64,000 nt of DNA from Ilyonectria destructans (taxonomy: Eukaryota > Ascomycota > Sordariomycetes > Hypocreales > Nectriaceae): the NCBI GenBank assembly GCA_020740775.1, contig JAHEWK010000002.1, positions 682,001 to 746,000 on the forward strand. The letters run 5' to 3'. A model generated the notes under the pieces. It did no database searches and was not told the origin of the DNA. It saw only the letters and a program-made list of their open reading frames with translations. Made by a program: the position numbers and the translations under genes. Positions 24,101 through 37,335 of the stretch are shown piece after piece (position 1 is the stretch's first letter; the number at the start of each line of letters is the position of its first letter).

Positions 24101-24589
24101 AGAACGAGTCCATCTAATACCCCGGATTTTCGGCTCCACCTCATTTCAGGCGTGGCCTTCCGTGTTTGGGCTCAGCAAAAGAAAATAGGGTAACAGTTAG
24201 CGAACGATCCGACAGTCAGGGGCTAGGATTACCTCCCACAGGCCGTGCACACCCTGGAATCCATTGGTATCGTTTCTGTATTGTCATGACTATCTGGACC
24301 CCAATTAAACCTGTTCCTTATCTCAATTCAGCAGACCCAAGCTTCGGTTTGACCCGACTCCCACAGATAAGGGTCAACCCACCATCCCACCCCATAATAC
24401 ATACATCCTTGAATTGATATATAGAGTGCCATCCCTCACCGAGGAATGCATGCCTTCTCCTACTCCCACCCCAACTCACCACTTCAACTCTCTTCCCCTC
24501 CACGCAAGCCGCACATGACCCTCCACCTCGGTCTTGTTCATTCAGAGTAATCCTCCTTCCTGGCTAGCCAAGGCCACCACACCTAAGTC
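21128..24589. other. 3.5-kb gene-free stretch with a possible kinase-like remnant
   Basis: Frames at 21976, 22548 and 22966 (+) have no recognised domain. On the minus strand, 23643-23817 is open and reads protein-like (RARVYELGGANGLIINMENA), and just upstream a second frame reads RAVVKLGHGGLGG, reminiscent of aminoglycoside-phosphotransferase-type proteins. The two are out of frame and lack start and splice signals, so at most this is a remnant. The last 250 bp before 24590 are C/T-rich (ACCCCACCATCCCACCCC-like), as expected for the permease promoter and leader. Confidence 0.35.
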
Positions 24590-26263
24590 ATGTCTTCCAA
24601 AGATTCTGGCAACGAAAAGGGCAACGAGGCCGTCGACTTTGCCCGAACCGAGTCCTATGCGGCCGGCGATTCCGAGACGGCGGGGGTGGCCGACCTGAGT
24701 CGCACCGAAACCAAGCGCAACATCAAATCCCGCCATGCGCAGATGCTCGCCATCGGTGGCACCATTGGCACTGGTCTCTTCGTCGGTGCCGGTCAGGCTC
24801 TCGCTCGCGCTGGTCCCGCCAATCTCTTCATGGCCTACAGCATCATCTGCTTCTTCGTCTATGGAATCGTCACCGGTGTCGCCGAGGTTGCCGCCTACCT
24901 CCCTCTTCCCGGCGCCTCCATGTCATCCCACGGTACCCGGTTTGTCTCCAAGAGCTTGGGATTCGCCATGGGTTGGCTCTACTGGTACTCTTTCGGAATC
25001 CTCGTCGCCTATGAGATCACCGCTGCATCTCTCGTCATCAACTACTGGCCCAATAACGTCCACATTGCCGTTTGGATCACGATCATGCTGGTGATTATTC
25101 TTGCCCTCAACTTCTCGCCAGTTAAGTGGTATGCCGAATCTGAATTTTGGTTCGCTTCTCTGAAAGTCCTTATGATCATCGGTCTCCTTCTCTTGGCCTT
25201 CATCTTGGCCGTTGGCGGAGGCCCTAATGGGAAGAAGATCGGTTTCTCTTACTGGAACGACCCTGGAGCAATGAACGAATATCTCGTTACAGGAGCGCGT
25301 GGCCGATTCTGTGCCTTTATCTATGCTCTGACCTTTTCCATGTTCTCGTTCAACTTTGGACCTGAGCTGATCGTCCTCACCTCCGGCGAGATGAGAGCGC
25401 CCAGAAAGAATCTCCCAACTGCCGCCAAAAACTTCGTCTGGAGACTGATTGTCTTCTACTCGCTCGGTGCTCTCGCCATCAGTGTCATCTGCCGAAGCGA
25501 TGCTCCAGGCCTGACCGACGGCGGCTATGGAGCTGCTGCATCCCCGTGGGTCATCGCCATCAAGGACAGCGGCATCAAGATTCTTGATTCCATCATCAAC
25601 GCCGGCATCATTCTCTCTGCTTGGTCATCTGGCAACTCCTTCCTCTACATGTCCAGCCGATCGCTCTACTCAATGGCAAAGTCAGGCAACGCTCCCGCCA
25701 TTTTCGCCCGCTGCAATCGCTATGGTGTTCCGGTTTACGCAACCCTTGCCAGTGCGCTCTTCGGACCCCTAGCCTATATGAATGTCGGAAGCTCGACGAG
25801 CGAAGTCTTCAACTGGTTCATCAACTTGACCAACACTGCTGGGTTCACATCTTGGATCTGCTGTTGCATTATTCTGTTGAGGTTCCGCAAGGCCTGCAAG
25901 GCTCAGGGTGTCACGGATATTCCCTTCCAGTCCATTTTGCAGCCATGGGCGTCTTACATTTGCATCGTCTTCTTCGCTTGCCTGCTTGGTCTCAATGGCT
26001 TCAGCGTTTTCTTCCCTGGCCAATGGTCTGTTTCGTCCTTCCTGACGTCTTACATTGGTTTGCCCATCTTCCTCGTGATCTATGGAGCTCACCGTGTTTA
26101 CCACTGGAATGAGGGTTGGGTTATTGCGCCGGGCGATGTTGACTTGCATACCGGGTTGGATGCCATCAAGGCCCTCGAAGAGGTCGAGGCTGAACAGGAG
26201 TATCCTGAGAAGGGTGGCGTGAAAGGAAAGGCTTGGAGGGTGGTCAAGTCCATATGGGAATAG
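24590..26263 (+). CDS. amino acid permease, YAT/AAT family, 557 aa
   Basis: Single exon. After a hydrophilic N-terminus of about 50 residues comes the family signature at TM1, MLAIGGTIGTGLFVGAGQAL, then about 12 hydrophobic segments. Other conserved pieces are GFAMGWLYWYSFG, FSMFSFNFGPELIVLTSGEM (TM6), AGIILSAWSSGNSFLYMSSR (TM8), LYSMAKSGNAPAIFARCNRY and YGVPVYATLASALFGPLAYM. Length and architecture match fungal plasma-membrane proton/amino acid symporters related to proline and general amino acid permeases. The acidic, Lys-containing N-terminal tail is the usual site of ubiquitin-dependent turnover in this family. Substrate range cannot be set from sequence. No adjacent amino-acid catabolic gene is seen; the next gene is L-2-hydroxyglutarate dehydrogenase on the same strand about 0.8 kb away. 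Confidence 0.93.
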   Translation: MSSKDSGNEKGNEAVDFARTESYAAGDSETAGVADLSRTETKRNIKSRHAQMLAIGGTIGTGLFVGAGQALARAGPANLFMAYSIICFFVYGIVTGVAEVAAYLPLPGASMSSHGTRFVSKSLGFAMGWLYWYSFGILVAYEITAASLVINYWPNNVHIAVWITIMLVIILALNFSPVKWYAESEFWFASLKVLMIIGLLLLAFILAVGGGPNGKKIGFSYWNDPGAMNEYLVTGARGRFCAFIYALTFSMFSFNFGPELIVLTSGEMRAPRKNLPTAAKNFVWRLIVFYSLGALAISVICRSDAPGLTDGGYGAAASPWVIAIKDSGIKILDSIINAGIILSAWSSGNSFLYMSSRSLYSMAKSGNAPAIFARCNRYGVPVYATLASALFGPLAYMNVGSSTSEVFNWFINLTNTAGFTSWICCCIILLRFRKACKAQGVTDIPFQSILQPWASYICIVFFACLLGLNGFSVFFPGQWSVSSFLTSYIGLPIFLVIYGAHRVYHWNEGWVIAPGDVDLHTGLDAIKALEEVEAEQEYPEKGGVKGKAWRVVKSIWE

Positions 26264-27031
26264 AGCAGCATTTGAAACCCAATCCCCGATCTGTAGCAAT
26301 AGAATATTAGGACAGCCAACGATCTAGATTCGAAATCGTCCTCATTTTATAAGAACCAAGATTTATCTTCCATTTGTTTCGTGAAATGATTGCTAGGTAA
26401 AGATGACCTCGCAGAATAATGAGACAATCAGAATCGATTGTTATTGCACGACTTGTGACAGTCTCGACGAACAATTCCTAAATTACTTGTAAAGTTGTAC
26501 CAATCTTACGCGGTGTTTTCCATCAGGGTATCTCGGCGAAATTAGCCATCTTGCCGTACGAATGGACTTGTGGGTACTCGGACTTGCCGTGCATGCAGAT
26601 CGAAGTCGTAGACGAGCTCAATACTCTGATGCGGTTCACGATAAAACTGACTTTATGTTCTTTGAATCGATTTTGTTTGTCGCTTGATAGCACCTAACGT
26701 CACAATACCGGTTCCTATTGCCAGCTCAAATTGCCCACCAGCAAGGCGCGAGTTAAACGAAGGGCAAATGAATCCCTCCTCAGCTCCTGGAACTGGAAAT
26801 CATGAGCGAATCTGCCGCACGCTAGTCTGATCCGGGATTTTTCGCCATCAAAACCGACTTGCAGTGGGATTAGATAAGCTAGCGTCGGGTCAATTGAGGG
26901 AGCTGCTAGCGAGACTGGATCGGCAAAATCCTCAGGTCCGCCGACGACAAGCTCACCTATTTATGCGACATTTGCAGGTTATTGATATTGGGAGTACATT
27001 GCTTCAGTTGAATACAAGCCAATACACGACC
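26264..27031. other. intergenic region
   Basis: It contains the 3' side of the permease gene and the promoter of the L2HGDH gene. The frame starting at 26864 overlaps exon 1 out of phase and is not coding. Nothing else is recognised. Confidence 0.5.
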
Positions 27032-28328
27032 ATGTTTACGCGAGCCGTGTCGAAATGGGGCTCTAGGTCCCCGGCGAAGCTTCAGAAACTCTGCTTCAGC
27101 TCTACAGCGGCTGCGCGAGCCGATTTCACTCATGCCGTGAGTCGCAGCCCGCTCTTCACGGCGCTTGCTTGTCAAAGTAACGAAGATATTGATGTTTGTG
27201 TAGGTGATTGGAGGCGGCGTTGTTGGTCTGGCTGTTGCCCAAAGGCTTGCACAACGCGAAAACACGTCAACGATTCTTATTGAGCGCAACTACGGGATTG
27301 GCATGGAAACAAGCTCGCGCAATAGCGAAGTCATCCACGCAGGCATCTATTATGGCACCGACAGTCTCAAGGGGAAGCTCTGCATCCGAGGAAAGGAGCT
27401 GTTGTACGAATTATGCGATCAGGCCGACATCCCATATCGTCGCACGGGCAAGTGGATTGTGGCCCAGAACGAAACCCAATACAAGTCACTGGAGAAGATT
27501 TATGCGACATGCCAGGAGCTCAATGTCCCCATGAGATGGGTGAGCCAAGATGAGGTGGAAAGAGACGGCGAAGGAGTGGTGGCGCGCGCTGGTGTTCTGG
27601 AGAGTCCAACCACCGGCATTGTCGACTCACACAGCTTGATGCTGGCCTTGCAAGGCCGTTTCGAAGAGTCCGAAGGCATGATGGCCCTCAATTCCCACGT
27701 CGTCGCAGTGAGAGCGCTGGGAGATGCTGGTAGTCAGGGCTGGGAGATTGATGTGAAGGATGCGGCCACATCGGACATGTCCACGATAACGGCGGAAACA
27801 CTCATCAACTCGGCGGGGCTCGGCGCAGTCTCAATTCACAACATGATCACCCCTCCATCACGCCACATGGAGATGTTTTACGCCAAAGGCAACTACTTCT
27901 CGTACTCTTCATCCACACCAAAGGTCTCTCGTTTGATCTATCCCGTCCCAGCACCAGGAGCTGGCGGCCTCGGAACACATCTAACGCTGGATATGGGCGG
28001 TCGAATTCGATTTGGACCTGATGTCGAGTGGGTAGACAGCCCCGATGATCTTATTGCCAACGCGAAGCAATTACCTCTGGCGATAAAGGATATCCAGCAG
28101 TACCTGCCTGCTGTTGACGAAAGTTGCCTGGCAGCTGATTATGCCGGTTTACGACCAAAGCTAGCCAGGGGAGGAGGAGGTGTAGATGGAAAGGGATTCC
28201 TAGACTTCATCATCCGCAAAGAGGAAGGATACAATGGCTGGGTGAATCTCTTGGGTATTGAGAGTCCAGGTTTGACAAGTTGTTTGGCAATTAGCGAAAA
28301 GGTGGACTCTTTGTTATATGGTTCTTAA
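27032..28328 (+). CDS. L-2-hydroxyglutarate dehydrogenase, mitochondrial, 409 aa
   Basis: Exon 1 (27032-27136) encodes a basic, Ser-rich leader (TRAVSKWGSRSPAKLQKLCF) typical of mitochondrial import. The intron is 27137-27203 (GTGAGT...GTAG), phase 0. Exon 2 continues with the FAD-binding Rossmann motif VIGGGVVGLAVAQRLAQ. It then has the family signature NSEVIHAGIYYGTDSLKGKL, CIRGKELLYELC, RTGKWIVAQ, an internal INSAGLGAV, and the C-terminal ADYAGLRPKL and GIESPGLTSCLAI of the DAO fold. The enzyme oxidises L-2-hydroxyglutarate to 2-oxoglutarate as metabolite repair. Length is slightly below the animal enzyme and normal for fungi. Choosing the ATG at 27032 depends on the intron; the exon 2 frame alone lacks an ATG start. 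Confidence 0.92.
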
Positions 28329-28785
28329 ATTAAATTATGAACTGTAACTCTTATTGTGTCATTCAACACTTGAGATAAAAAAGTGACGCAGCTAGTTTAG
28401 CAGTGGAAAGAGACGATAGCCAACACCTTAACTCAACAGCCTCTCCTAAAGGGATGCACAAAAAATCGTCGCACAGGCATCTTGCTAGGTTAACCCAAAG
28501 CTGCACTAGACTATATATTTGTAGTTTAATAGATACATAACTTCGAGCTCTCAATATAAAAGTATCTAATTCGATACTTTATCAAGTCTGCTGTGGGAAA
28601 AGATAGTGGTAAGCCTTGAAAGATACTTACAGCAGCTGATTAATGAGTAATATAGAAGACCAAGGCTAGATGATGATTATAAATACTTGAATGTCTTATA
28701 AAACTAGAAGTAAAATAGAAGTAAAAAGTCTATATTAACTTTAATAATAAGATTTTTAACCGAATTCCCCTTACAAGATCAAATC
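28329..28785. other. AT-rich intergenic stretch
   Basis: It contains the 3' side of the L2HGDH gene and then strongly AT-rich DNA (28500-28780) with no coding frame, ending in the left target-site copy AAATC of the LTR-like element. The composition resembles RIP-affected repeat DNA. Confidence 0.4.
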
Positions 28786-29240
28786 TGTGACGATCCGGCT
28801 TAAGCTATACGGGGGTATAGGGTAGGCTGGGACGTAGGGTGTATCATCTAGTGTGGTCAGGACGTCGAGGTAAGCAATGTAGGTTACGGTCTGGTAATGT
28901 GTCAAAGGTAGTTTGATGTAACCAAGAGTGTTGATAGCTAAGGAGCTTAAGGCTCATAATCTAGTGCTAAGTGAGTGTATATAGACATGGTACTATATCT
29001 TCATATTTTCAAGGCTATTCTCTATATTAAGCAGCAGCTTGCATTCTTCCACCACGACTGTGCTATAGTTCGCCTTGACGTTCCTCGTCATTATCTTCGG
29101 AGCACTCTTAAGACTCTCAATTGGGGGTTCTAGCTTGCCGTAAGCCGTAAGGCAGGTCGCCGTCGAAGATTGTTCGCTCGTAGGTTCGCTGTCGGCGCTT
29201 CGTATGAGCCCCTAGTTTGGCTGTGGCCGGTCTCTCTTTA
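28786..29240. mobile_element. solo LTR-like element, 455 bp, with 5-bp target duplication
   Basis: The element begins TGTGACGATCCGGC and ends GGCCGGTCTCTCTTTA. It is flanked on both sides by AAATC (28781-28785 and 29241-29245), the 5-bp duplication expected for Ty3/gypsy or copia integration. The left end resembles fungal gypsy LTR termini as I remember them. The right end is TA instead of the canonical CA, which RIP (CpA to TpA) would explain. No internal coding region is present, so it is a solo LTR left by LTR-LTR recombination, sitting about 360 bp upstream of the NLR gene. Confidence 0.5.
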
Positions 29241-29245
29241 AAATC

Positions 29246-29603
29246 GATGCAAAGTTGATGCCTCAGGCTTTAACATCCAGCCACACTCTACAAGCGCCAG
29301 GTCAGCTCAGCTCAAGCTCAGCCCAAACAGCTTTTCGCGACATTTCTTCTTAATAAGAAAACATGCCATCATACCGTATTGTGTGAGTGTCTCGTCAACC
29401 ATTAGAAGTTGATCCGGAAAGCTCTTGTTACGCCGCCTCTAGCAATCAAGGAGCGCAACCAACCTCAACAGAGATCCGACATGAGACTGTGCGCTTCAGT
29501 ATCTATCAGACCGAATTACTGAGGGCAATCCGAAGCTCCTAGAAACTGAATTTGCAAGTTGATAGCGCCTTCCCTGCTAATTACAACACTATCCGTTGCC
29601 ATA
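29246..29603. promoter_or_regulatory. upstream region of the NLR gene
   Basis: It contains CAGCTCAGCTCAAGCTCAGC at about 29301-29325, a short tandem CAGCTCA-type repeat. The NLR frame is open slightly upstream of 29604, but the first codons there lack the conserved PNP start. No TATA box is evident. Confidence 0.3.
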
Positions 29604-32600
29604 ATGGATGCCCAGCAGCCTTCTACTCGCCAAGACTTCGAGATTGCGATAATCTGCGCGCTACCACTAGAATATGACGCTGTTGCACTTCTTTTCGACA
29701 AGTTTTGGGACCAAACTGGTGATCTGTACGGAAGAGCCGCTGGAGACCACAACAACTATACGACTGGCCGTATTGGCAAGCATAATGTGGTTCTGGCTCT
29801 TCTCCCACACATGGGCAAGGCCAATGCCGCTGGCGCGGCCGCCAGTATCCGGTCGAGCTATGGTATACGGCTAGCCCTCCTTGTTGGCATCTGCGGAGGC
29901 GTGCCTCGACCCGGCCATTACGACGACGAAATATTACTAGGTGATGTGGTTATCAGCAAGACCGTCGTTCAATACGACTTTGGCAGGCAATGCCCTGATA
30001 AGTTTACGCGCAAAGATACAGTCCAAGGCAACTTTAGCAAACCAAGCAAGGACGTCGGCAATTTATTAGTCACGTTCGAGACCAACCATGTCCTGAATAC
30101 ACTTCAACAAAGAACTGCCTACTTCCTCAAGGAGCTCCAGGCCCATGCTGGTCAAAGGAAGAGCCGAGCCAAATACAACTACCCCGGAACCTCCGAAGAC
30201 AAATTGTTTGAGTCAACTTATCGTCACAAGCATCACATGTCGCCGACATGTATCTGCAGCGAGTGCCACGGAAAATCCGACCCTGTCTGCGATACGGCTC
30301 TCACCTCATCTTGTGATGATTTGGGATGCGACGAAACATACTTAGTGCCTAGGGAACGTCTTGAGACGAAGCGACAGTTGAATGGTGACGTCGTTCAAGA
30401 GCCAGTCATACATGCCGGGCCTGTTGCGTCGGGCGATATTGTGATGAAGTCTGGACAAGACCGGGATAGAATCGCAAATGAAGAAGGGGTCATTGCGTTC
30501 GAGATGGAGGGAGCTGGGATTTGGGAAGAGGTGCCTTGCATCGTCGTCAAAGGAGTCTGTGATTATGCGGACTCTCATAAGCAGAAGCAATGGCAGAATT
30601 TTGCAGCTGCGACAGCAGCCTCCGTATCGAAGGCAATTCTGGAACGATATATCCGGACAGACAGAGTCTCACGGGTAGTCGTTTCCGATAGTAAGTAGTA
30701 AAGCCCGACTTTTTGGTAGACTCAGGAATAGCCACTAACGGATTGTCTGTTTGAGCAGCGACACGGCTAGGACGTCGGAGAATAGACAAAGAAATGGAGG
30801 AGCAGCGATTCAAGAAGGTTAGTTGTACTTGCCATACTATCAGGTACCGCTGCTTACGGGGTGATATCAGAGTGCCTCCGGTCGCTCCATTTTGAGAGTA
30901 TGAACGCCAGGTTTGACAGTCTGGCACCAGCGCATGATAGGACTTTAGAATGGGTGTGGAACAAGCACTCACTCGGCTTTGGAAAATGGCTTCGAACCAG
31001 CCATGGCGTCTATTGGATAACCGGGAGGCCGGGATCTGGCAAATCAACGCTCATGAAGTACCTTGTCGGCAATGGTCATCGTTTAGCGGTCGCAATCCGT
31101 CGGCCAGCACCTGATTGTATCGGGTCTTCAAAATCTGATGCGCTCTTGGCTATCAGCTACTTCTTCGACTTCAGGGCCAGCAGCATAGCAAGATCAATCG
31201 AAGGACTCCTGAGATCTCTTCTATGGCAGCTCCTCCGCGAACACAAGGCACCCTTTGAATCGATCATAGACGTCTACCGGGATATGAGAAAGTTCCACAG
31301 CCACCCTGCGTGGAGTCGACGTGATCTAGAGTCATCGTTTGCCAATATTATCCATAATGTCAAGGCGACTGAAGTCGTGGTATTCATCGATGGCTTGGAT
31401 GAATTCGACGGGTTGGATCGAGACATTGCTGCGTTCCTTGACAACCTAGCAAGGCGAGGACCTGCTCATTTGAGGTTTTGTTTTGCGAGCCGCCCGTACC
31501 CCGACTTTGCGTTCCAGTTCGCGGATTGCTTGTGCTTGCAATTACATGAACAGACTTCAGATGATATCGACCAATATCTTCATGCACAGCTCTCCGAATT
31601 ACGGGACATGCCTGACCAGGACCGTCGGGGATTGACTGCAAGAATAAGAGCCAAGGCTGAAGGCATATTCTTATGGGTCAAACTTGTTTGTGACGACATA
31701 AATAGGGGCTGGAGGCGGTTCGAGACATTCAACGAGCTTTGCCGCCGAGTTGATCAAATGCCAACAAACCTACCGGTTCTCTATCGACGTATAATCGAGG
31801 ATCTTTCAGACGAAGAGCGCGAGCAAGCATACCGCATGCTCGCGTTGGTCACTTATGCGAAGAGACCGCTGACCATTGTGGAATTCTACTATGCCCTGGG
31901 ATATTCCTACGAAGCGTCCATCCGTTTGGGGCATTCACCATGCTCCTGCGCGCTGTGTCGGAACAGAGCTGGAATACGGGACTTCATTGCTTCAGTGCAA
32001 TTGAAATGGCCCAATCTTGACAATCGAGCCGTGCCATGCGACTTGAAAAAGGCCATGACGGGAAGAATATATGCTGTCTGCAGAGGCCTTATAGACGTTC
32101 CCTCCGGTCGCCCTCGCTTGCTCCATGAGACAGTATCAGCTTTTTGGCCTGATATGCAGCGTCTAGATTTGGCATCTACCAACTACCGCAATGCTGCGAC
32201 CAGTGATGCTTCTCTCATGCTGGCTGCCTGCACCGAATTTCTCGCATCGGTCTTCGAGCATAATTGGCCAGTCTTTGCTGAGAGAGAGCATTGGAGTGGG
32301 AACACGCGACGAATTCTCACCTCGGTTTCTCGCAGCGCATCAGTAACACCGTTTTACGTCTCTACCACGCCTATATCGGATGTTAATGTGAATGAGTGCC
32401 GACTTGTTCTGCTCGAGTACGCTCTCCGACATTGGCTGTCTCATGTCAGAACCGTCACTACAGAGATTGAAAACACCGGCAGATTGATTCTCAGTCGCCT
32501 TTCAGGACAGGCCTTTACAATCTCATCCCATCTAATCCTATGCCTTTCCGATCGTAAAAGAAACATACGACCAGCCGATATGCTGGAAATGGCAATATCT

Positions 32601-33827
32601 CTTGGGCTAGAGAAGTACGTGGTAGCTGAAACACTAGCATCCTTCTCAGTACCACGGAGTTTGTCGAGTCAACCGCATTCTAGGCATCATATGGTGCGTG
32701 CCGGGAGAGACCATCTCGCACATGGGCGTCATCTCTTTGCTGCTGCGCAGTTGGGTAATCCTTACCTCGCTACATTTCTGCTGGACCAGTTTCGTTCGGC
32801 CAATGTCTCTCAATTCTCACAGCATTTGTTCCCCGAAAATAGATCAATGTGCCGTGCGCAACGGCTGACGGAAGCACCTGATGAGTACAGTCAATTTGTG
32901 CTCCACCGAGCCATCTTTTTCGGCCATGCCACTATCGTTGAGCTCCTATTGAGATATGGAGCGAATCAAAGTGTTGGAAGCAAGTCGCCAAATTTGGCGC
33001 AATGGCTTGAGCTGGGATCAACCGTTAGTCTTAAAAGGGAAGGTCCTGACGCCCCTGAGCCCCTTGAGATTCAATCCCTCAGGCACATGGCAGAGACGAA
33101 ATGGGCATGTCAAAGTTTGGCCATGCCCACGGCAGGCATCCCGAACATATCCAAGTCTGCCACGAGGTTTTGGGGGCCAACAATTGCTTCGGCCTATGAG
33201 TGGACCAACACGCCATTGGAATTCGCCATCCGCTGCAATTACAACATTCAGCGCGATTCTTTCCAAGCCCTGCTGTCTTCTTTCTCCCTGGGGCGCGGAC
33301 ATCCTTCTCTTGGCAATGCGTTGATTGCAGCAGCTTTCCATGGATTGAATAATTACGTTGAGCAACTCTTAGCATATGGCGTTGATCCAAATTTCACCTC
33401 TAGCTCGGCAACGCTTTGCTTACTAGGAGGCAAACATATGTGCAGTCCTCTTATATCTGCAATATGTAATGGTCACTTTCGCGTGGTTGACTTGATCCTG
33501 AACCACGGTGGCGATCCCAACTGGGTAATACTTTGCCCGTGTGGTTCGCAACTATGCGCTCTTGAAATTGCTTTGGATTGTTGGGACTCGACGGAAGATG
33601 GCAGGCTATTCTTTGAACATGCGCTATCTTACATTATATGTGTATTGTACCGGAACGGTGCAAGAGTCTGTGAACAGAACAGGGACATATTTGCCTCCAG
33701 ATTCCCGGATGTTTTCCAAGATATTGATGACATTGAACTCCAACGGCAAATCAACGAACTAGGCCGAACACTGGAGGAGGAGCATGACACTTCCTGGCCG
33801 CCAAAAGGAGTGCCACCGGGACTTTAA
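29604..33827 (+). CDS. NLR-type receptor: PNP/UDP phosphorylase-like - NACHT - ankyrin repeats, 1366 aa
   Basis: Exons 29604-30690, 30759-30817 and 30873-33827 join in frame. Intron 2 must use the GAG acceptor at 30872 rather than the CAG two bases earlier. Residues about 14-355 form a nucleoside-phosphorylase-like domain (FEIAIICALPLEYDAV, LLVGICGGVP, GDVVISKTVVQYDFG, VIAFEMEGAGIWEE). It has an inserted Cys-rich segment (CICSEC...C...CDDLGC) common in fungal members. A short linker leads to CLRSLHFESMNAR and NACHT Walker A GRPGSGKST (about 433-441). Walker B is VVVFIDGLDEFDG (about 550), then a FCFASRPYPDF sensor segment. After a CSCALC motif and helical spacer, residues about 1050-1330 carry at least three ankyrin-type repeats. 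Such proteins govern non-self recognition and heterokaryon-incompatibility-type cell death in fungi. All key motifs are intact, so it looks functional. Confidence 0.9.
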
Positions 33828-34879
33828 GCAGTTCTAGAGAGTACACCGGATGGTTGCTTTGAGTTTTTAATTGTTTGCTGGCTCTGAGATCTTTTGTTCG
33901 GAGAATATGGCATTTCTTCTGTTGTCGATGATCTATAATTGCACAATATTTCTAAATGACTGCGTCATTGGCTTCCCTCATGTCGACGTCCATATCTTAC
34001 ACCCTTCAAAATCGTCCGAGTGCCCAGTGGTATGTGTGGGCTCTGTTCCGGACCGAAGTGGCTATGCCGCTAGGGTAAAAATATCTACAAGACAAAGTTG
34101 AGGGATTGTGACGTTTTGGGTTTATCTTGGGGTAGTCTACAGAGATATAGGTCGCAACGGAATGGTACAGAAGCGTACTAGGGCGTTTGTCGTTGAGTCA
34201 GTTGGACTTGTCAGGTGTGGTAATGTTTCTCCGCGGGTTTGACAAAGCTCACGCGCTCGAGGGTGTGTATTTTGGATATCTGGGTGTATAACTGTCATAT
34301 CCCTCAAGCTGCTCCTGCTGGCCAAGAGATGTGTTGAATCCATGACGATACATTCGACCCAGGGATTGATGTTCAATCGAGTTTGGTCTGAAGTCTGATG
34401 ATCCAGGATGCTTCCAGCCCCCTCTTTTATCGAGAGGGGCTTTGCGTCAATGTCACCTCTCTATGTGTAAGACCAGGATACCGATATACCAGAGGACTGT
34501 GCCCTCGGCCGGTACCAATACCGGCTACAAGCTAGGCCGGAATAATCATGGCCAAAGTGTAACCCCAGGGTGCTGTACCATTAATGACATTAAGGATTTA
34601 TGGAGGTCTGGGGAAGTCATCAACTGACCCCGCCCCCAATGTGATTCCCCCACAGACTAAACGAATGGACGGACTATCGATACGCCGTTACTTAGTCCGT
34701 GAAGTTGGGGGGGAAAGGGATTAGGAGAACTGGCGCGACCGGCTATACCAATTGGGAAACGTCTTTGAGATGGCTGGGCCTACTTGATTTAGCTTTTATA
34801 GTCACCCATCGCCCATTTAACTTTGTGAATTCATTACGATATCGTCCATCCTTGCATTCGACACTAATCTTGGAATAAA
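33828..34879. other. intergenic region
   Basis: Small frames at 33871-34101 (+), 34137-34376 (-) and 34442-34627 (+) have no recognised domain. The last 60 bp form the leader of the amidohydrolase gene. Nothing else is supported. Confidence 0.45.
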
Positions 34880-36236
<1,357 letters not shown>

Positions 36237-37335
36237 GTTGTTGGAATAGACTGTATCATCTATTCAATTTCACTAATTTATGGGTGAATGATGACGAAAG
36301 AGTATCATTGCTACAATGATGCAGGTATACAATGTGGAAATATGTGTTGCGTATGGGAGTAATTAACGTGCTAAAGCAGGATGAAGAACTAAGGTTATTC
36401 GATAAACTATAGGGTTAGCTAAATCTTAGATGCATTTTACCACGTTCAATCAAAGGGTCTGTGTACAATCGGGTGTGGGTCCTGAAGCTATTCATTGTAT
36501 TAATCAAGGGTAGTCATGCATACTAAACTCAATACTAACCTATGCATTTCTTTAAGTCTAGATCTGTTTTAACCTACCTCTGTTACACATCTCTAAGCTC
36601 CTTTAGTCAGCTGTCCACGTTAAAGTGGACCGGGATATATTTCCGGGGCTGAGTTTGTGACTTCACATGCCTCTTTGTAAAGTCCTTAGTTTATTTTAGT
36701 AAATAAAATAATAAATGTAGGCCCTTGGCCTAAGTGTGAATATAAATCAAATAAGCCCTATATAGATTTTCAAATTAATTCTTAAATACTTTTGGCACAT
36801 TCTCAATCGTCGTGCATAAGACCACCTTGTTATCCCACCTGGGTTGCATCATACCCCATGGTAATGGTGTAAGAGCACGCCATTGATTGTTCCTCTTGTT
36901 AGCGCATCGGAACGCCCCCGATCTGTAAATTATTTTCCAATTCAAGCATAAATTCGGGCATGAACCTTGCCACTTACCTATGGTAGGTATATTATCCGCA
37001 AGCACCCTAACAAACCAGTGGATAGTATCGACATTCACTCCATATATGGCACCCACTTTGCGATACGGTGTGCGTTAATTACATGAACTCATCTTTAGAC
37101 TGGCCTATCATAGGCAACAGCTGTGCGATAAATGCTGGCGAGATCCAGCGCTGGATGGCGGAATGGCAACTGAGTCAGGGACAATTGTCTTGGCAAAACC
37201 GCCGACTAGATATTAAGTTGCTGCGAACCAGAGCATAGTTTATTTGATGCCATCCTTCAATGGGCTTTCATCTTGGTTACTGATCAAAAGGCATCGACGT
37301 CGAGCTTCCGCCTTGACCCATCTAATACTGTCACC
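36237..37335. other. intergenic region with AT-rich tract
   Basis: An inverted repeat GTCCAC-6 nt-GTGGAC lies at about 36613-36630, and an AT-rich tract runs 36690-36780. A minus frame at 36775-37056 (93 codons, ending PWGMMQPRWDNKVVLCTTIE) is protein-like but unrecognised, and I could not link it to other exons. The final part is the promoter of the MFS gene. Confidence 0.35.
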
